A DNA stretch of 64,000 nt from Arthrobacter sp. QXT-31 (GTDB lineage: Bacteria > Actinomycetota > Actinomycetes > Actinomycetales > Micrococcaceae): the NCBI RefSeq assembly GCF_001969265.1, contig NZ_CP019304.1, positions 2,046,001-2,110,000 of the forward strand. The letters run 5' to 3'. This document shows positions 16,911-25,345 of the stretch, piece by piece (the stretch's first letter is position 1; each line of letters starts with the position of its first letter). The notes under the pieces are model-generated. The model was not told the origin of the DNA. It saw only the letters and a list, made by a program, of their open reading frames with translations, and searched no databases. Position numbers and translations under genes: made by a program.

Positions 16911-16963
16911 TTGACACGAAAATTGGTCTAGGCCAAAATAATGGAAATTGGTTTACACCAATT
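16911..16963 (+). promoter_or_regulatory. Promoter with two dre-like (DasR/NagR) operators
   Basis: TTGACA (16911-16916) and CAAAAT (16934-16939) are 17 bp apart and face the transporter gene. One dre-like site, ATTGGTCTAGGCCAAA, lies at 16922-16937 between and over the promoter hexamers. A second, ATTGGTTTACACCAAT (perfect outer arms), lies at 16947-16962 near the start of transcription, 25 bp further on. Both resemble the DasR consensus TGGTCTAGACCA. They sit between the divergent GntR gene and the N-acetylglucosamine operon, so they probably control both. Confidence 0.85.
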
Positions 16964-17001
16964 CCGCGGACCCCATCCCCCACACTTCCAAGGACCCAAA
17001 G

Positions 17002-18420
17002 ATGTCGTTCCTGCAAGACCTGCGCCAGACGCCCCGCCTCGGCCTTTTGGTCGGCGGCACCGCCGCCACCATCGGCATAATCTACGGCTACGATCTGTCC
17101 AATATCGCCGGCGCCCTGCTGTTCATCACCAAGGAGTTCCAGCTCTCCACCAGCCAACAGGAGCTGGTGACCACCGCCGTCGTCGTCGGTGAAGTCCTAG
17201 GCGCCATGCTCGGCGGCTGGCTCGCCAACAAGGTGGGCCGCAAGGCCTGCATGGTGGGCGTGGCCGCAGCCTACGCAGCCTTCGCGGTGCTCAGCGCCGC
17301 CGCCGCCGACGTTCCCATGCTGCTCGTGGCCCGGCTCCTCCTGGGCCTGACCATCGGCATTTCCGTGGTGGTGGTACCCGTCTTCGTGGCCGAGTCTGCG
17401 CCGCCCAAGGTGCGAGGCGCCCTGCTCGTGGCGTACCAGGTGGCCACCGTCATCGGCATCATCATCGGCTATCTGGCCGCCTACGTCCTGTCCGCCAGCG
17501 AGAACTGGCGGCTGATGCTGGGCCTTGCCGCGGTTCCGGCCATCGCGGTCCTCGCCGTCACCCTCCGCCTCCCGGACACCGCCCGCTGGTACATGATGCG
17601 CGGCCGCACCGAAGAGGCCCGCCGCACCCTCAGCTCGATCGAGCCGAATGCCGACGTCGACGCCGAACTCGCAGACATGCGCCGCGCCATCAGCGAAGAG
17701 CGCGGCGGGGGCCTCCGCGAGATGCTCCGCTCCCCCTACCTGAAGGCCACCGTGTTCGTCGTCGGGCTTGGCTTCTTCATCCAGATCACCGGCATCAACG
17801 CCGTGGTCTACTACAGCCCCCGGATCTTCGAGGCCATGGGCTTCACCGGCAACGCCGCCCTCCTGCTGCTGCCCGCACTCGTCCAGGCGGCCTCCCTGGT
17901 GGCCGTGTTCGTATCGCTGTCCCTGGTTGACCGGGTGGGCCGGCGCCCCATCCTGCTCGGCGGCATCGGCATGATGATCGTGGCCAACGCCATCCTGGTG
18001 GGCGTCTTCATGGCCGGACGCGACTTCGGCGGAGCCCTGACCATAGTGGGCTTCCTCGGGGTCCTGCTGTTTACCGTCGGCTTCACCTTCGGGTTCGGCG
18101 CCCTCGTGTGGGTCTACGCCGGCGAGTCCTTCCCTGCCCGGCTGCGTTCCCTGGGCGCCAGCGCCATGCTGACCTCGGACCTGGTGGCCAACGTGATCGT
18201 CGCGGCCTTCTTCCTGACCATGCTGCAGCGGCTCGGCGGTGCCGGCACCTTCGCGGTGTTCGGGGCGCTGGCCATCGCCGGGTTCGTCTTCGTCCACCGC
18301 CTGGCCCCCGAGACCAAGGGCCGGAACCTCGAGGAAATCCGCCACTACTGGGAAAACGGCGCCCGCTGGCCGGAAGCCACCGGCAGCAGCTCAGGCAGCA
18401 GCACCCCGGCGGCCAAGTGA
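17002..18420 (+). CDS. MFS sugar porter, probably for N-acetylglucosamine or a related amino sugar
   Basis: This 472-residue 12-helix transporter belongs to the sugar porter (SP) family. Signatures are GYDLSNIAGALLF at helix 1, the NKVGRKACM loop, ITGINAVVYYSPRIFEAMG in helix 7, DRVGRRPILL, and PETKGRNLEEI at the C-terminus. AAGGA stands 8 bp before the ATG at 17002; an in-frame TTG further upstream lies inside the operator and is not a start. The dre sites and the downstream kinase, deaminase and nagA suggest an amino-sugar substrate, which is inference. An unphosphorylated imported sugar fits the kinase that follows. Confidence 0.87.
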   Translation: MSFLQDLRQTPRLGLLVGGTAATIGIIYGYDLSNIAGALLFITKEFQLSTSQQELVTTAVVVGEVLGAMLGGWLANKVGRKACMVGVAAAYAAFAVLSAAAADVPMLLVARLLLGLTIGISVVVVPVFVAESAPPKVRGALLVAYQVATVIGIIIGYLAAYVLSASENWRLMLGLAAVPAIAVLAVTLRLPDTARWYMMRGRTEEARRTLSSIEPNADVDAELADMRRAISEERGGGLREMLRSPYLKATVFVVGLGFFIQITGINAVVYYSPRIFEAMGFTGNAALLLLPALVQAASLVAVFVSLSLVDRVGRRPILLGGIGMMIVANAILVGVFMAGRDFGGALTIVGFLGVLLFTVGFTFGFGALVWVYAGESFPARLRSLGASAMLTSDLVANVIVAAFFLTMLQRLGGAGTFAVFGALAIAGFVFVHRLAPETKGRNLEEIRHYWENGARWPEATGSSSGSSTPAAK

Positions 18421-19403
18421 TGCGGCACGACCGTCTCCTTGGCCTGGATATCGGCGGCTCCAAGACCCACACCATTTTGGCGGACGCTGGAACGGACGAC
18501 GGCGGGCCATCAGTTTCCCGCTACCTCGCCGAATGCTCGGTGGGCAGCGCCAACATCGCCTCCGTCGGGGAACGCGAGGCCGCCGCGGCACTGGATGACC
18601 TGGCAGCCCGGCTTGGCATCGCCGATCCTGCCGGGCACGGCATCCACACTGTGTTTGCCGGCGCAGCGGGAGCGGACACGCCGGCGGCCCGCGAACGGCT
18701 CACCGGCCTGCTCTCCCGCCGGTTCCCCGGAGCCCGGATCCACGTGGACCACGACACCCGCATCATCCTCGCGGCCGGCGGCCTCACGGCAGGGACCGTC
18801 CTCATCTCCGGCACCGGCTCCGCCGCCTGGGCCACGTCGCACGACGGCAGGGAAACCCGGGCCGGCGGCTGGGGTTACCTGCTGGGCGACGAAGGCAGCG
18901 GCTATGCCGTCGCCCGCAGCGCGGTCCGCAACGCCCTCCAGGAATCGGACCACGGCCTCCCGGCCGGACCCCTGACCGCCCGGCTGCTGGCACAAACCGG
19001 AGCTGCGGAACCCACGGACCTGCTGGACCTGTTCTACCGCAGGCCGGAACGCCGGTACTGGGCAGGGCTGGCCGGAACCGTGTTCGCACTGGCCGCCTCG
19101 GACGCTGCGGGCGCAGCCATCGCCGAGGACGCCGCACGGCACCTCGCCGGACTGGCCCTGACGGTGAACCGCAGGCTTGGCGTCCTGGCGAAAGGCGTCC
19201 CTGCGAAAGGCATGCCGGTCCTGCTGGCCGGCGGCATGCTGGTGAACCAGCCGGCACTGGCCGCCAAGGTGCGTGAACTGCTGGCAGTCAGCGGCCTCAC
19301 CGACGTCCGCGTGCTGGACCGCGCCCCGGCCTGGGGCGCCGTGGAGCTGGCCCGCCATCTCGCCGTAACACCACTGCAGCCACCGGTACAGGCCCCCGCC
19401 TGA
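18420..19403 (+). CDS. BadF/BadG-type ATPase, putative N-acetylglucosamine kinase
   Basis: The 327-residue actin-fold sugar kinase has the phosphate-1 loop GLDIGGSKTHTILADAG, HVDHDTRIILAAG, phosphate-2 GTVLISGTGSAAWAT and LLGDEGSGYAVARSAVR, and the C-terminal adenosine loop LLAGGMLVNQPAL. Members phosphorylate N-acetylglucosamine or glucosamine at O6. The ATG shares its A with the transporter stop (TGATG), indicating translational coupling. It would phosphorylate the sugar brought in by the porter so that NagA and the SIS-domain deaminase can act. Confidence 0.88.
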   Translation: MRHDRLLGLDIGGSKTHTILADAGTDDGGPSVSRYLAECSVGSANIASVGEREAAAALDDLAARLGIADPAGHGIHTVFAGAAGADTPAARERLTGLLSRRFPGARIHVDHDTRIILAAGGLTAGTVLISGTGSAAWATSHDGRETRAGGWGYLLGDEGSGYAVARSAVRNALQESDHGLPAGPLTARLLAQTGAAEPTDLLDLFYRRPERRYWAGLAGTVFALAASDAAGAAIAEDAARHLAGLALTVNRRLGVLAKGVPAKGMPVLLAGGMLVNQPALAAKVRELLAVSGLTDVRVLDRAPAWGAVELARHLAVTPLQPPVQAPA

Positions 19404-19455
19404 TCCCTATCCCTGCCCCATCACCCCATGCCCCTCTGATCCCCCAAGGAGACCC

Positions 19456-20544
19456 ATGACCGCCCCGCACACCGCCATTGACACCATCACCGCCACACCC
19501 CCGCACATCACCCCCGTCCCCGGCGCCCTGATGGCCGCCGAAATCCTGGAACAGCCGGACGCGCTGGCCCGGCTGCTTGAGCACGGCCGTCCCGACATCG
19601 CCCGCCTGGCCGGGGTCCTTCGGGAAGCGGATATCCGGTACGTCCTCCTGGCCGCCCGCGGCACCAGCGACCACGCCGCCCTGTACGCGAAGTACCTCAT
19701 CGAAACGGTGCTGGGGCTGCCCGCCGGGCTGGCGTCGCCGTCGAGCCTTACCGTGTACGGCGCTAAGCCGAAGATGGACGGGGTACTGTGGCTGGCGGTG
19801 AGCCAGTCCGGCGGTTCCCCGGACCTGGTGGACTCCACCGCCGCAGCCGCCCGCGCCGGCGCCCTCACCGTGGCCGTCACGAACGCGCCCTCCTCGCCGC
19901 TGGCGACCGCCGCCCGGCACCACCTGGACATTCTGGCCGGGCCGGAACGCGCCGTGGCCGCCACCAAGAGCTACACGTCCCAGCTGCTGGCGCTGTGGCT
20001 GCTCCTCGACGCGTGGGCCGGGGGGAACGGCGCGGAAGCGGCGGACCTGCCGCGTCTCGCCGCCGATGTCCTGGCCCGGCCGGAGATACTGGAGGTGGCA
20101 GGCCGCTACCGCTTCGTGAACCACATCATCACCACCGGGCGCGGCTTCTCCTACCCCACCGCACGGGAGGCGGCACTGAAACTGATGGAAACGTCCTACC
20201 TGGCGGCGCACGCCTTCTCCGGCGCGGACCTGCTGCACGGGCCGTTCGCAATGATCGACGCCGACCGGCCCGTCATCGCCGTCGCCTCGCCGGGCGCCGG
20301 CGGCCGGGCCCTGCACCCGGTGCTGGACCGCCTGGCCGAACGCGGCGCCGACGTCTGCCTGGTGGGCGACGCCGGCGCGGCCCGGCCCGGAAACCACGTG
20401 GTGCCGCTGCCGGCTGTCCACGAGCAGCTCTCGCCGGTCCTGGAGATCATGCCCCTGCAGCGGCTGGCGCACACGATGGCGGCGGCGCGCCACCGGGACC
20501 CTGATGCTCCCCGCGGCCTGCACAAGATCACGGAAACCTGGTGA
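19456..20544 (+). CDS. SIS-domain protein, glucosamine-6-phosphate deaminase (NagB-II-like)
   Basis: This double-SIS protein (362 residues) resembles the isomerase half of GlmS without the glutaminase part. First SIS: LLAARGTSDHAALYAKYLIE and LAVSQSGGSPDLVDS. Second SIS: ITTGRGFSYPTAREAALKLMETSYLAAHAFSGADLLHGP. The C-terminal tail (PLQRLAHTMAAARHRDPDAPRGLHKITE) is GlmS-like. With no glutaminase domain it most likely runs toward deamination, giving fructose-6-phosphate and ammonia. AAGGAG precedes the ATG by 5 bp. The next gene, nagA, overlaps its stop by four bases. Confidence 0.88.
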   Translation: MTAPHTAIDTITATPPHITPVPGALMAAEILEQPDALARLLEHGRPDIARLAGVLREADIRYVLLAARGTSDHAALYAKYLIETVLGLPAGLASPSSLTVYGAKPKMDGVLWLAVSQSGGSPDLVDSTAAAARAGALTVAVTNAPSSPLATAARHHLDILAGPERAVAATKSYTSQLLALWLLLDAWAGGNGAEAADLPRLAADVLARPEILEVAGRYRFVNHIITTGRGFSYPTAREAALKLMETSYLAAHAFSGADLLHGPFAMIDADRPVIAVASPGAGGRALHPVLDRLAERGADVCLVGDAGAARPGNHVVPLPAVHEQLSPVLEIMPLQRLAHTMAAARHRDPDAPRGLHKITETW

Positions 20545-21674
20545 GTCCGACGCTGATTTCTGCTTCCCGGGTCATCCTGCCGGACACCGTGCTGGAGCCC
20601 GGCTGGGTGGAAACCGACGGCGGCCGGATCACCGCCGTCGGCCCCGGGCTGCCCGCCCGCGAACCTGACGCGGACTTTCCGGACGCCACCCTCGCGCCCG
20701 GCTTTGTGGACGCCCACATCCACGGCGGCGGCGGTTTCAGCTTCAACGACGCTGATCCCGCTGCCGCAGCGGTCCGGATCGCCGCGGTGCACCGCTCGCA
20801 CGGCACCACCACGCTGATGGCAAGCCTGGTCACCGCGCATCTGCCGGAGCTTGAGAAGGCGGTAGCCGCGCTGGCGTCCCTCGTGGAGCAGGGCGTCCTG
20901 GCCGGGATCCATCTGGAGGGGCCGTGGCTCAGTCCCGACCACCGGGGCGCCCACGCGGACGAGCTTCTGCTCGCACCGGAACCGGCCGCCGTCGACCGGC
21001 TGATGCTGGCCGGGCGGGGCACCGTCCGGATGGTGACCATCGCGCCTGAACTGGAAGGCGGTCTGGCCGCCGTTCGGCAGGTCACGGGCTACGGCGCTGT
21101 CGCGGCCATCGGCCACACGGGTGCCGGCTACGACCTGGCCCGGCAGGCAATCGCGGCGGGAGCCACTGCCGGAACGCACGTGTTCAACGCGATGCGGCCG
21201 CTGCACCACCGCGAGCCGGGTCCGGCCCTGGCGCTGTTGGAGGACCCCGCCGTGTTTGCCGAGGTGATCGCCGACGGCGTCCACCTCCACCCGTCGCTGG
21301 TCCGCTTCATCGCCGCCAGCCCGGCGCGGGCGGTCTTTGTCACCGACGCCATGGCGGCGGCCTGCGCGCAGGAGGGCCACTACCGGCTCGGCGGGCTGGA
21401 CGTGCAGGTATCCGGCGGCGAGGCCCGCCTGGTCAGCGACGGCACCATCGCCGGCAGCGTCCTCACGCTGGATGCCGCGGTGCGGCACGCTGTCCGGGAG
21501 GCAGGCATTCCGCTGGCCGACGCGGTCCGCGCCGCAAGCCAGAACCCCGCGGACATGCTGGGGCTGTCCGACGTCGGCCGGCTGGAAACCGGACGGAAGG
21601 CGGACCTGGTGGTGCTCACCGGCGGCCTTGAAGTGGCCGCCGTCATGAAGTCAGGCGAATGGCTCGGGGGGTGA
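20541..21674 (+). CDS. nagA: N-acetylglucosamine-6-phosphate deacetylase
   Basis: This 377-residue amidohydrolase removes the acetyl group from N-acetylglucosamine-6-phosphate. Metal and catalytic residues are present: H59 and H61 (VDAHIHGGGG), E126 (GIHLEGPWLS), H192 (AAIGHTGAGYD), H213 (AGTHVFNAM) and catalytic D269 (FVTDAMAAA). The start is GTG overlapping the previous stop (GTGA). It closes the operon porter, kinase, deaminase, deacetylase, which converts the sugar to fructose-6-phosphate, acetate and ammonia. Confidence 0.95.
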   Translation: MSPTLISASRVILPDTVLEPGWVETDGGRITAVGPGLPAREPDADFPDATLAPGFVDAHIHGGGGFSFNDADPAAAAVRIAAVHRSHGTTTLMASLVTAHLPELEKAVAALASLVEQGVLAGIHLEGPWLSPDHRGAHADELLLAPEPAAVDRLMLAGRGTVRMVTIAPELEGGLAAVRQVTGYGAVAAIGHTGAGYDLARQAIAAGATAGTHVFNAMRPLHHREPGPALALLEDPAVFAEVIADGVHLHPSLVRFIAASPARAVFVTDAMAAACAQEGHYRLGGLDVQVSGGEARLVSDGTIAGSVLTLDAAVRHAVREAGIPLADAVRAASQNPADMLGLSDVGRLETGRKADLVVLTGGLEVAAVMKSGEWLGG

Positions 21675-21696
21675 ACCCCTCGGCCAGGAACTGCTC

Positions 21697-22020
21697 TCAG
21701 TCGCTGTCGTCCGGGCTCTGGCTCAGCACCTGGAAGTCCGGACTGATATTCACTTCGACTTCGGACCCGTCGCTCTTGCGGATCTCCACTTCGTAGGAGG
21801 AGCCGGGATCGTCGCCCCGCTCCACTTCGGTCACCTGTCCGGAACCGACCTTCGCCATCGCGGCGTCGACTGCCTTGTCGCGGTCGGTCTGGCTCAGCGG
21901 CTGCTGAGTGCCGCCGTTGCCTGTTGTGTCGTCGTCGAACGGGTTGATGGACGACGAGGCGCCTCCCAGGGCCGCCGCAGCGACGGCCGAGCCGATAATC
22001 CATGCTGTTCTCTTGCGCAC
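21697..22020 (-). CDS. PepSY domain-containing small membrane-anchored protein
   Basis: The 107-residue protein has one N-terminal hydrophobic segment (TAWIIGSAVAAAALGGASS) and a linker rich in Asp, Thr and Gly. A single PepSY-like domain follows (DRDKAVDAAMAKVGSGQVTEVERGDDPGSSYEVEIRKSDGSEVEVNISPDFQVL). It should face the outside of the membrane. PepSY domains often inhibit proteases or bind metals. GTG start at 22020 with AAAGGAG 7 bp upstream. It is convergent with nagA (22-bp gap), with no obvious link to it. Confidence 0.85.
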   Translation of the reverse strand: MRKRTAWIIGSAVAAAALGGASSSINPFDDDTTGNGGTQQPLSQTDRDKAVDAAMAKVGSGQVTEVERGDDPGSSYEVEIRKSDGSEVEVNISPDFQVLSQSPDDSD

Positions 22021-22112
22021 GGCAGACTCCTTTCACATCGTTTTTCCAGTGTCCCCCCGCGGCCAAAGCGGGACAAGGTGCCCGGGAGTAGCCTTAGGGG
22101 CAGGAGGGCAAC

Positions 22113-22580
22113 ATGACGGTCAGGAGCGCAGGCCTTCTGCTGTACCGGCGGAACGGCAAAGCGGAATTGGAAGTGTGGATCGCCCACATGGGCGGGCCCT
22201 TCTGGGAGCGCAAGGATGAGCGTGCCTGGTCGATTCCCAAGGGCGAGTATCTCGAAGAAGAGGACCCGCTGGCAGCCGCACAGCGAGAGTTCGCCGAGGA
22301 AATGGGAGTCCCTGCACCCTCGGCCGACTACGTGCCGCTCGGAACCTTCCGGCAGCCCTCGGGCAAGCTCATCACTGCGTTCGCGGCCGAGTCCGCTTTC
22401 AAACCGGAGAAGATCCTGAGCAACACCTTTCCCCTGGAGTGGCCGAAAGGGTCCGGAAGCGTCCAGCATTTCCCCGAGATCGACCGTGCCGAGTGGATCA
22501 GTGAATCCGAGGCCCGGATCAAGCTGGTGAAGGGCCAGCTGCAGATCCTCGACGCGCTGCTCGAGCACCTCGCGGAATGA
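22113..22580 (+). CDS. NUDIX hydrolase
   Basis: This 155-residue protein carries a complete Nudix box between G44 and V66 (glycine, five residues, glutamate, then REFAEEMGV), preceded by ERAWSIPKGEY. Nudix proteins hydrolyse nucleoside diphosphates linked to another group. The layout resembles the diadenosine-polyphosphate or house-cleaning type, with SAGLLLYRRN at the start. The substrate cannot be assigned. The gene is 67 bp upstream of the ABM monooxygenase gene; co-transcription is possible. Confidence 0.9.
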   Translation: MTVRSAGLLLYRRNGKAELEVWIAHMGGPFWERKDERAWSIPKGEYLEEEDPLAAAQREFAEEMGVPAPSADYVPLGTFRQPSGKLITAFAAESAFKPEKILSNTFPLEWPKGSGSVQHFPEIDRAEWISESEARIKLVKGQLQILDALLEHLAE

Positions 22581-22647
22581 TGCCCCGCGCCTTATAGACT
22601 CCTGAAGTGCCGTCACTGGGAATGGCCGAGGAAGGAAAAGTACAAGC

Positions 22648-22959
22648 ATGACCGTAGTTGTCACCGCCATATTCACACCCAAGGAAGGCGCCTTCGACGA
22701 CGTCGTGGCTGCTCTGTTGCCAGCCATCGCGGAGGTGCACGAGGAGCCCGGCTGCATCCTGTACGCCATCCACGAGGCCCCGAACGGCCAGATCGTCATG
22801 ATCGAAAAGTGGGAAAGCACCGAGCTCCTCGACGCCCACGGCGCCGGCGACGCCGTCAAGCGGCTGAATGCCTCACTGGAGGGACTCCTGAAGGAGCCGG
22901 TGGAAGTGACCCGGCTGACCGCGATCCCGGCGGGCACCAGCGCGCAGGGCGCGCTCTAG
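22648..22959 (+). CDS. Putative quinol monooxygenase (ABM domain)
   Basis: The 103-residue antibiotic-biosynthesis-monooxygenase fold protein is YgiN-like. Features are the N-terminal strand VVVTAIFTPKEGAFDD, HEEPGCILYAIHEAPNGQIVMIEKWES, and an HGAGDAVKRL helix. Members are cofactor-free oxygenases acting on quinols, or small ligand-binding proteins. The ATG at 22648 is 10 bp after GGAAAAG-like purines. A strong hairpin follows the gene. Confidence 0.85.
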   Translation: MTVVVTAIFTPKEGAFDDVVAALLPAIAEVHEEPGCILYAIHEAPNGQIVMIEKWESTELLDAHGAGDAVKRLNASLEGLLKEPVEVTRLTAIPAGTSAQGAL

Positions 22960-22976
22960 CTTGTAGCACAACGACG

Positions 22977-23013
22977 ACGGCGCCCCTCGCCTTTGTGGGC
23001 GGGGGCGCCGTTT
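22977..23013. terminator. Bidirectional terminator between convergent genes
   Basis: ACGGCGCCCC with CGCC pairs with GGCG and GGGGCGCCGT around a short TTTGT-type loop; TTTG follows on the plus side. It separates the ABM monooxygenase gene from the convergent LacI gene. Confidence 0.75.
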
Positions 23014-23020
23014 GCGCGGT

Positions 23021-24043
23021 TCAGGCCGGGGACGCCGTCGAGCCTCTGACCACCAGCTCCGGATCCACCAGTTTCGTCTGGACCTCAGCGTCCGGATCCT
23101 TCATCCGTTCCAGCAGGGCCTGTGCGGCCCCGGCACCCACCTCGGCATTCCGGCCGTCGATGGTGGTCAGGCGGAGCAGATTCGCTGACGCGAGGGGCGA
23201 ATTGTCGTAGCCGATCAAGGAAAGGTCCTCCGGGATGCGCCGGCCACGGTCGCGCGCCGCGGCCGCAACCCCCATCGCCATCACATCGTTGGCAGCAAAA
23301 ATCGCGGTGAGTGCCGGGTTCTGGTCCAGCAGCTTCAGCCCGCCCTCGTAGCCGTCGGGCTCCATCGTCTGCCCGTGGCCCTGCACCGTGTACGGCCGCA
23401 GCCCCCGTTCGCGCATCGCAGCCTCAAACCCCTGGGCCCGCAGCCGCGCGGCGCCGCCCCCGCCGGTCACATGCCCGATGTCCGTGTGCCCCAAGCCGAT
23501 CAGATGCGCGGCTGCCAGGCGGCCGCCGGCCTCATCGTCGTTGGCAACGATGTCCGCCCCCGGAATTGCGACGTCGCGGTTGCCCGCCACCACAGCAGGA
23601 ACATCGACGGCGGCGAACATCTCTTCGGTGGGTTCGGTCGCGATCACAATCCCGTCCACCCGCAGTGACATCAGGCCGTCCACCGGCGTCCGGTCCAGAT
23701 GGGCGTTGAAGGACGGGTCGGCCACAGCCACCCGGAACCCGAGCGGCGCGAGCTCGTCGTGCAGGCCGCCCAGCAGACCGACGAACCACGGGTTCCGGTA
23801 GTCATCCAGAACGACGCCGATGGTCCGGGACCGGTTGCCGGCCAGGGTCGCTGCCGCCCGACTGGGGCGGTAGTTCAGCTGTTTGATCGCCTCCTCGACG
23901 GCGGCCCGGCGCGCGGCGGAAACTCCAGGGGCGCCGCGCAGAACCAACGAGACCAGGGATTTTGACACCCCGGCCGCGGAGGCAACGTCATAGATATTCG
24001 GGCGTTTGCCGGTCTCCTGGGTCACCCTGCCATTGTCGCCCAT
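23021..24043 (-). CDS. LacI family regulator of the adjacent sugar locus
   Basis: The 340-residue regulator has a helix-turn-helix at about residues 15-36 (NIYDVASAAGVSKSLVSLVLRG) and hinge helix RPSRAAATLAG. The effector domain contains IGVVLDDYRNPWFVGLLGGL, IFAANDVMAMGVAAAARDRG and LSLIGYDNSPLASANLLRLTTI. It is divergent from the Gfo/Idh/MocA gene. The palindrome ATGGAGCGCTCCAT in front of that gene recurs before the binding-protein gene 5 kb away, and its central CG fits a LacI operator. So this protein is the likely repressor of both units. The ATG at 24043 has only a weak AAAGAG upstream. Confidence 0.92.
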   Translation of the reverse strand: MGDNGRVTQETGKRPNIYDVASAAGVSKSLVSLVLRGAPGVSAARRAAVEEAIKQLNYRPSRAAATLAGNRSRTIGVVLDDYRNPWFVGLLGGLHDELAPLGFRVAVADPSFNAHLDRTPVDGLMSLRVDGIVIATEPTEEMFAAVDVPAVVAGNRDVAIPGADIVANDDEAGGRLAAAHLIGLGHTDIGHVTGGGGAARLRAQGFEAAMRERGLRPYTVQGHGQTMEPDGYEGGLKLLDQNPALTAIFAANDVMAMGVAAAARDRGRRIPEDLSLIGYDNSPLASANLLRLTTIDGRNAEVGAGAAQALLERMKDPDAEVQTKLVDPELVVRGSTASPA

Positions 24044-24061
24044 GCACTGCTCTTTGGAGTA

Positions 24062-24108
24062 TTGACAGGACAAAGTCGCGCCTCTATCGTGTTTATGGAG
24101 CGCTCCAT
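24062..24108 (+). promoter_or_regulatory. Promoter plus LacI-type operator, module 1
   Basis: TTGACA (24062-24067), a 17-bp spacer and TATCGT (24085-24090) are followed by the perfect palindrome ATGGAGCGCTCCAT (24095-24108), which would cover the transcription start. The 16 bases TTGACAGGACAAAGTC recur in module 2 in front of the binding-protein gene. The promoter drives the oxidoreductase-isomerase pair. Confidence 0.88.
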
Positions 24109-24166
24109 TCTTGCCCTGCGTCACACCGGCAGGGTCCCACAGAGCCCGTTTCAAAGGAGAAAACCA

Positions 24167-25345
24167 ATGCCCAAAGACATCGGCGTCGCCGTCATCGGGG
24201 CGGGCATGGCCGGCAAGGCCCACGCCGCCGCCTACCGCACCGCAACCGCCCTGTACAGCCCCGTCCTTCCGCCGGTCCGGCTGGTCTCCATCGGCGACGT
24301 CAACCCGGAATTCGGCTCCCTCGCCGCCCGGCGCTTCGGCTACGAGCGCAACGACACCTCATGGCAGGCCATCGCTGAGGCCGACGACATCGATGTGGTC
24401 AGCGTCGTCATCGCCAACTCGCTGCACCGGGAAGTGGTGGAAGGCCTCCTCGCCGCCGGCAAGCACGTATTGTGCGAGAAGCCGCTGAGCGACACCCTCG
24501 AGGACGCCCGCGTCATGGCCGACGCCGCCCGCAACGCCTCCTCGATCGCGCGCATCGGATTCACCTTCCGCCGCACCCCCGGCATCGCCTACATCCGCGA
24601 CCTCATCCAGAACGGGACCCTGGGCAAGGTGCTGCACTTCAGCGGCCGCTACTGGACGGATTACGGCTTCAGCCCGGAGGCCCCCATGAGCTGGCGCTAC
24701 AAGGGCGGCCCCGGATCGGGCGCGCTGGCCGACGTCGGAAGCCACCTCGCCTACGTCTCCGAGTTCCTGTGCGGTGACATCAAGTCCGTCAGCGGCGGCC
24801 GCCTCAGCACGGCCATCGACAAGCGGCCCCTGCCGCTGGGCGCCGTCATCGGACACGACCACGCCGCCGTCAGCGACACCTTTGAGGCCGTGGAGAACGA
24901 CGACTACGCAGCCTTCTCCGCCGAATTCGAAAACGGCACAGGCAGCCTCGAGGTCTCCCGCGTCGCCGCCGGACACGCCAACAGCCTCAACTTCGAGGTC
25001 TTCTGCGAGAACGGCGCCGCCAAGTTCGACCAGCGCCGTCCCGGCGAGATCCAGCTGTTCCTCAACGACGGCTCCGGCCACGAGAGCGGCTACCGCCAGG
25101 TCAGCCTCGGCCCCGGCCACCCCTACATCGCCGGCGGCCTGGCCATGGACGCCCCCGAGGTCGGCTTCGGCCAGAACGACGCCTTCGCCTACCAGTCACG
25201 CGCGTTCCTCGAGGAGGTCGCCGGCCTCAGCGAAGAGGAATCCCTGCCGCGCTGCGCCACCTTCGACGAAGGCGTCCGCAACATGGAACTGCTCGCCGCG
25301 GTCACCGAATCGGCCCTGAACAACGGAAAGAAGATCACGCTATGA
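24167..25345 (+). CDS. Gfo/Idh/MocA family sugar oxidoreductase
   Basis: This protein (392 residues) has an N-terminal Rossmann domain (GVAVIGAGMAGKAHAAAYRT), the active-site lysine in HVLCEKPLSDT, and a second domain with FTFRRTPGIAYIRDLI and GPGSGALADVGSHL. Length and layout resemble levoglucosan dehydrogenase-type members of the family, which oxidise a sugar carbon with NAD(P). AAAGGAG precedes the ATG by 8 bp. It overlaps the TIM-barrel gene by four bases. Such pairs often oxidise a glycoside at C3, after which the TIM-barrel enzyme acts on the keto sugar (family knowledge applied by inference). Confidence 0.9.
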   Translation: MPKDIGVAVIGAGMAGKAHAAAYRTATALYSPVLPPVRLVSIGDVNPEFGSLAARRFGYERNDTSWQAIAEADDIDVVSVVIANSLHREVVEGLLAAGKHVLCEKPLSDTLEDARVMADAARNASSIARIGFTFRRTPGIAYIRDLIQNGTLGKVLHFSGRYWTDYGFSPEAPMSWRYKGGPGSGALADVGSHLAYVSEFLCGDIKSVSGGRLSTAIDKRPLPLGAVIGHDHAAVSDTFEAVENDDYAAFSAEFENGTGSLEVSRVAAGHANSLNFEVFCENGAAKFDQRRPGEIQLFLNDGSGHESGYRQVSLGPGHPYIAGGLAMDAPEVGFGQNDAFAYQSRAFLEEVAGLSEEESLPRCATFDEGVRNMELLAAVTESALNNGKKITL

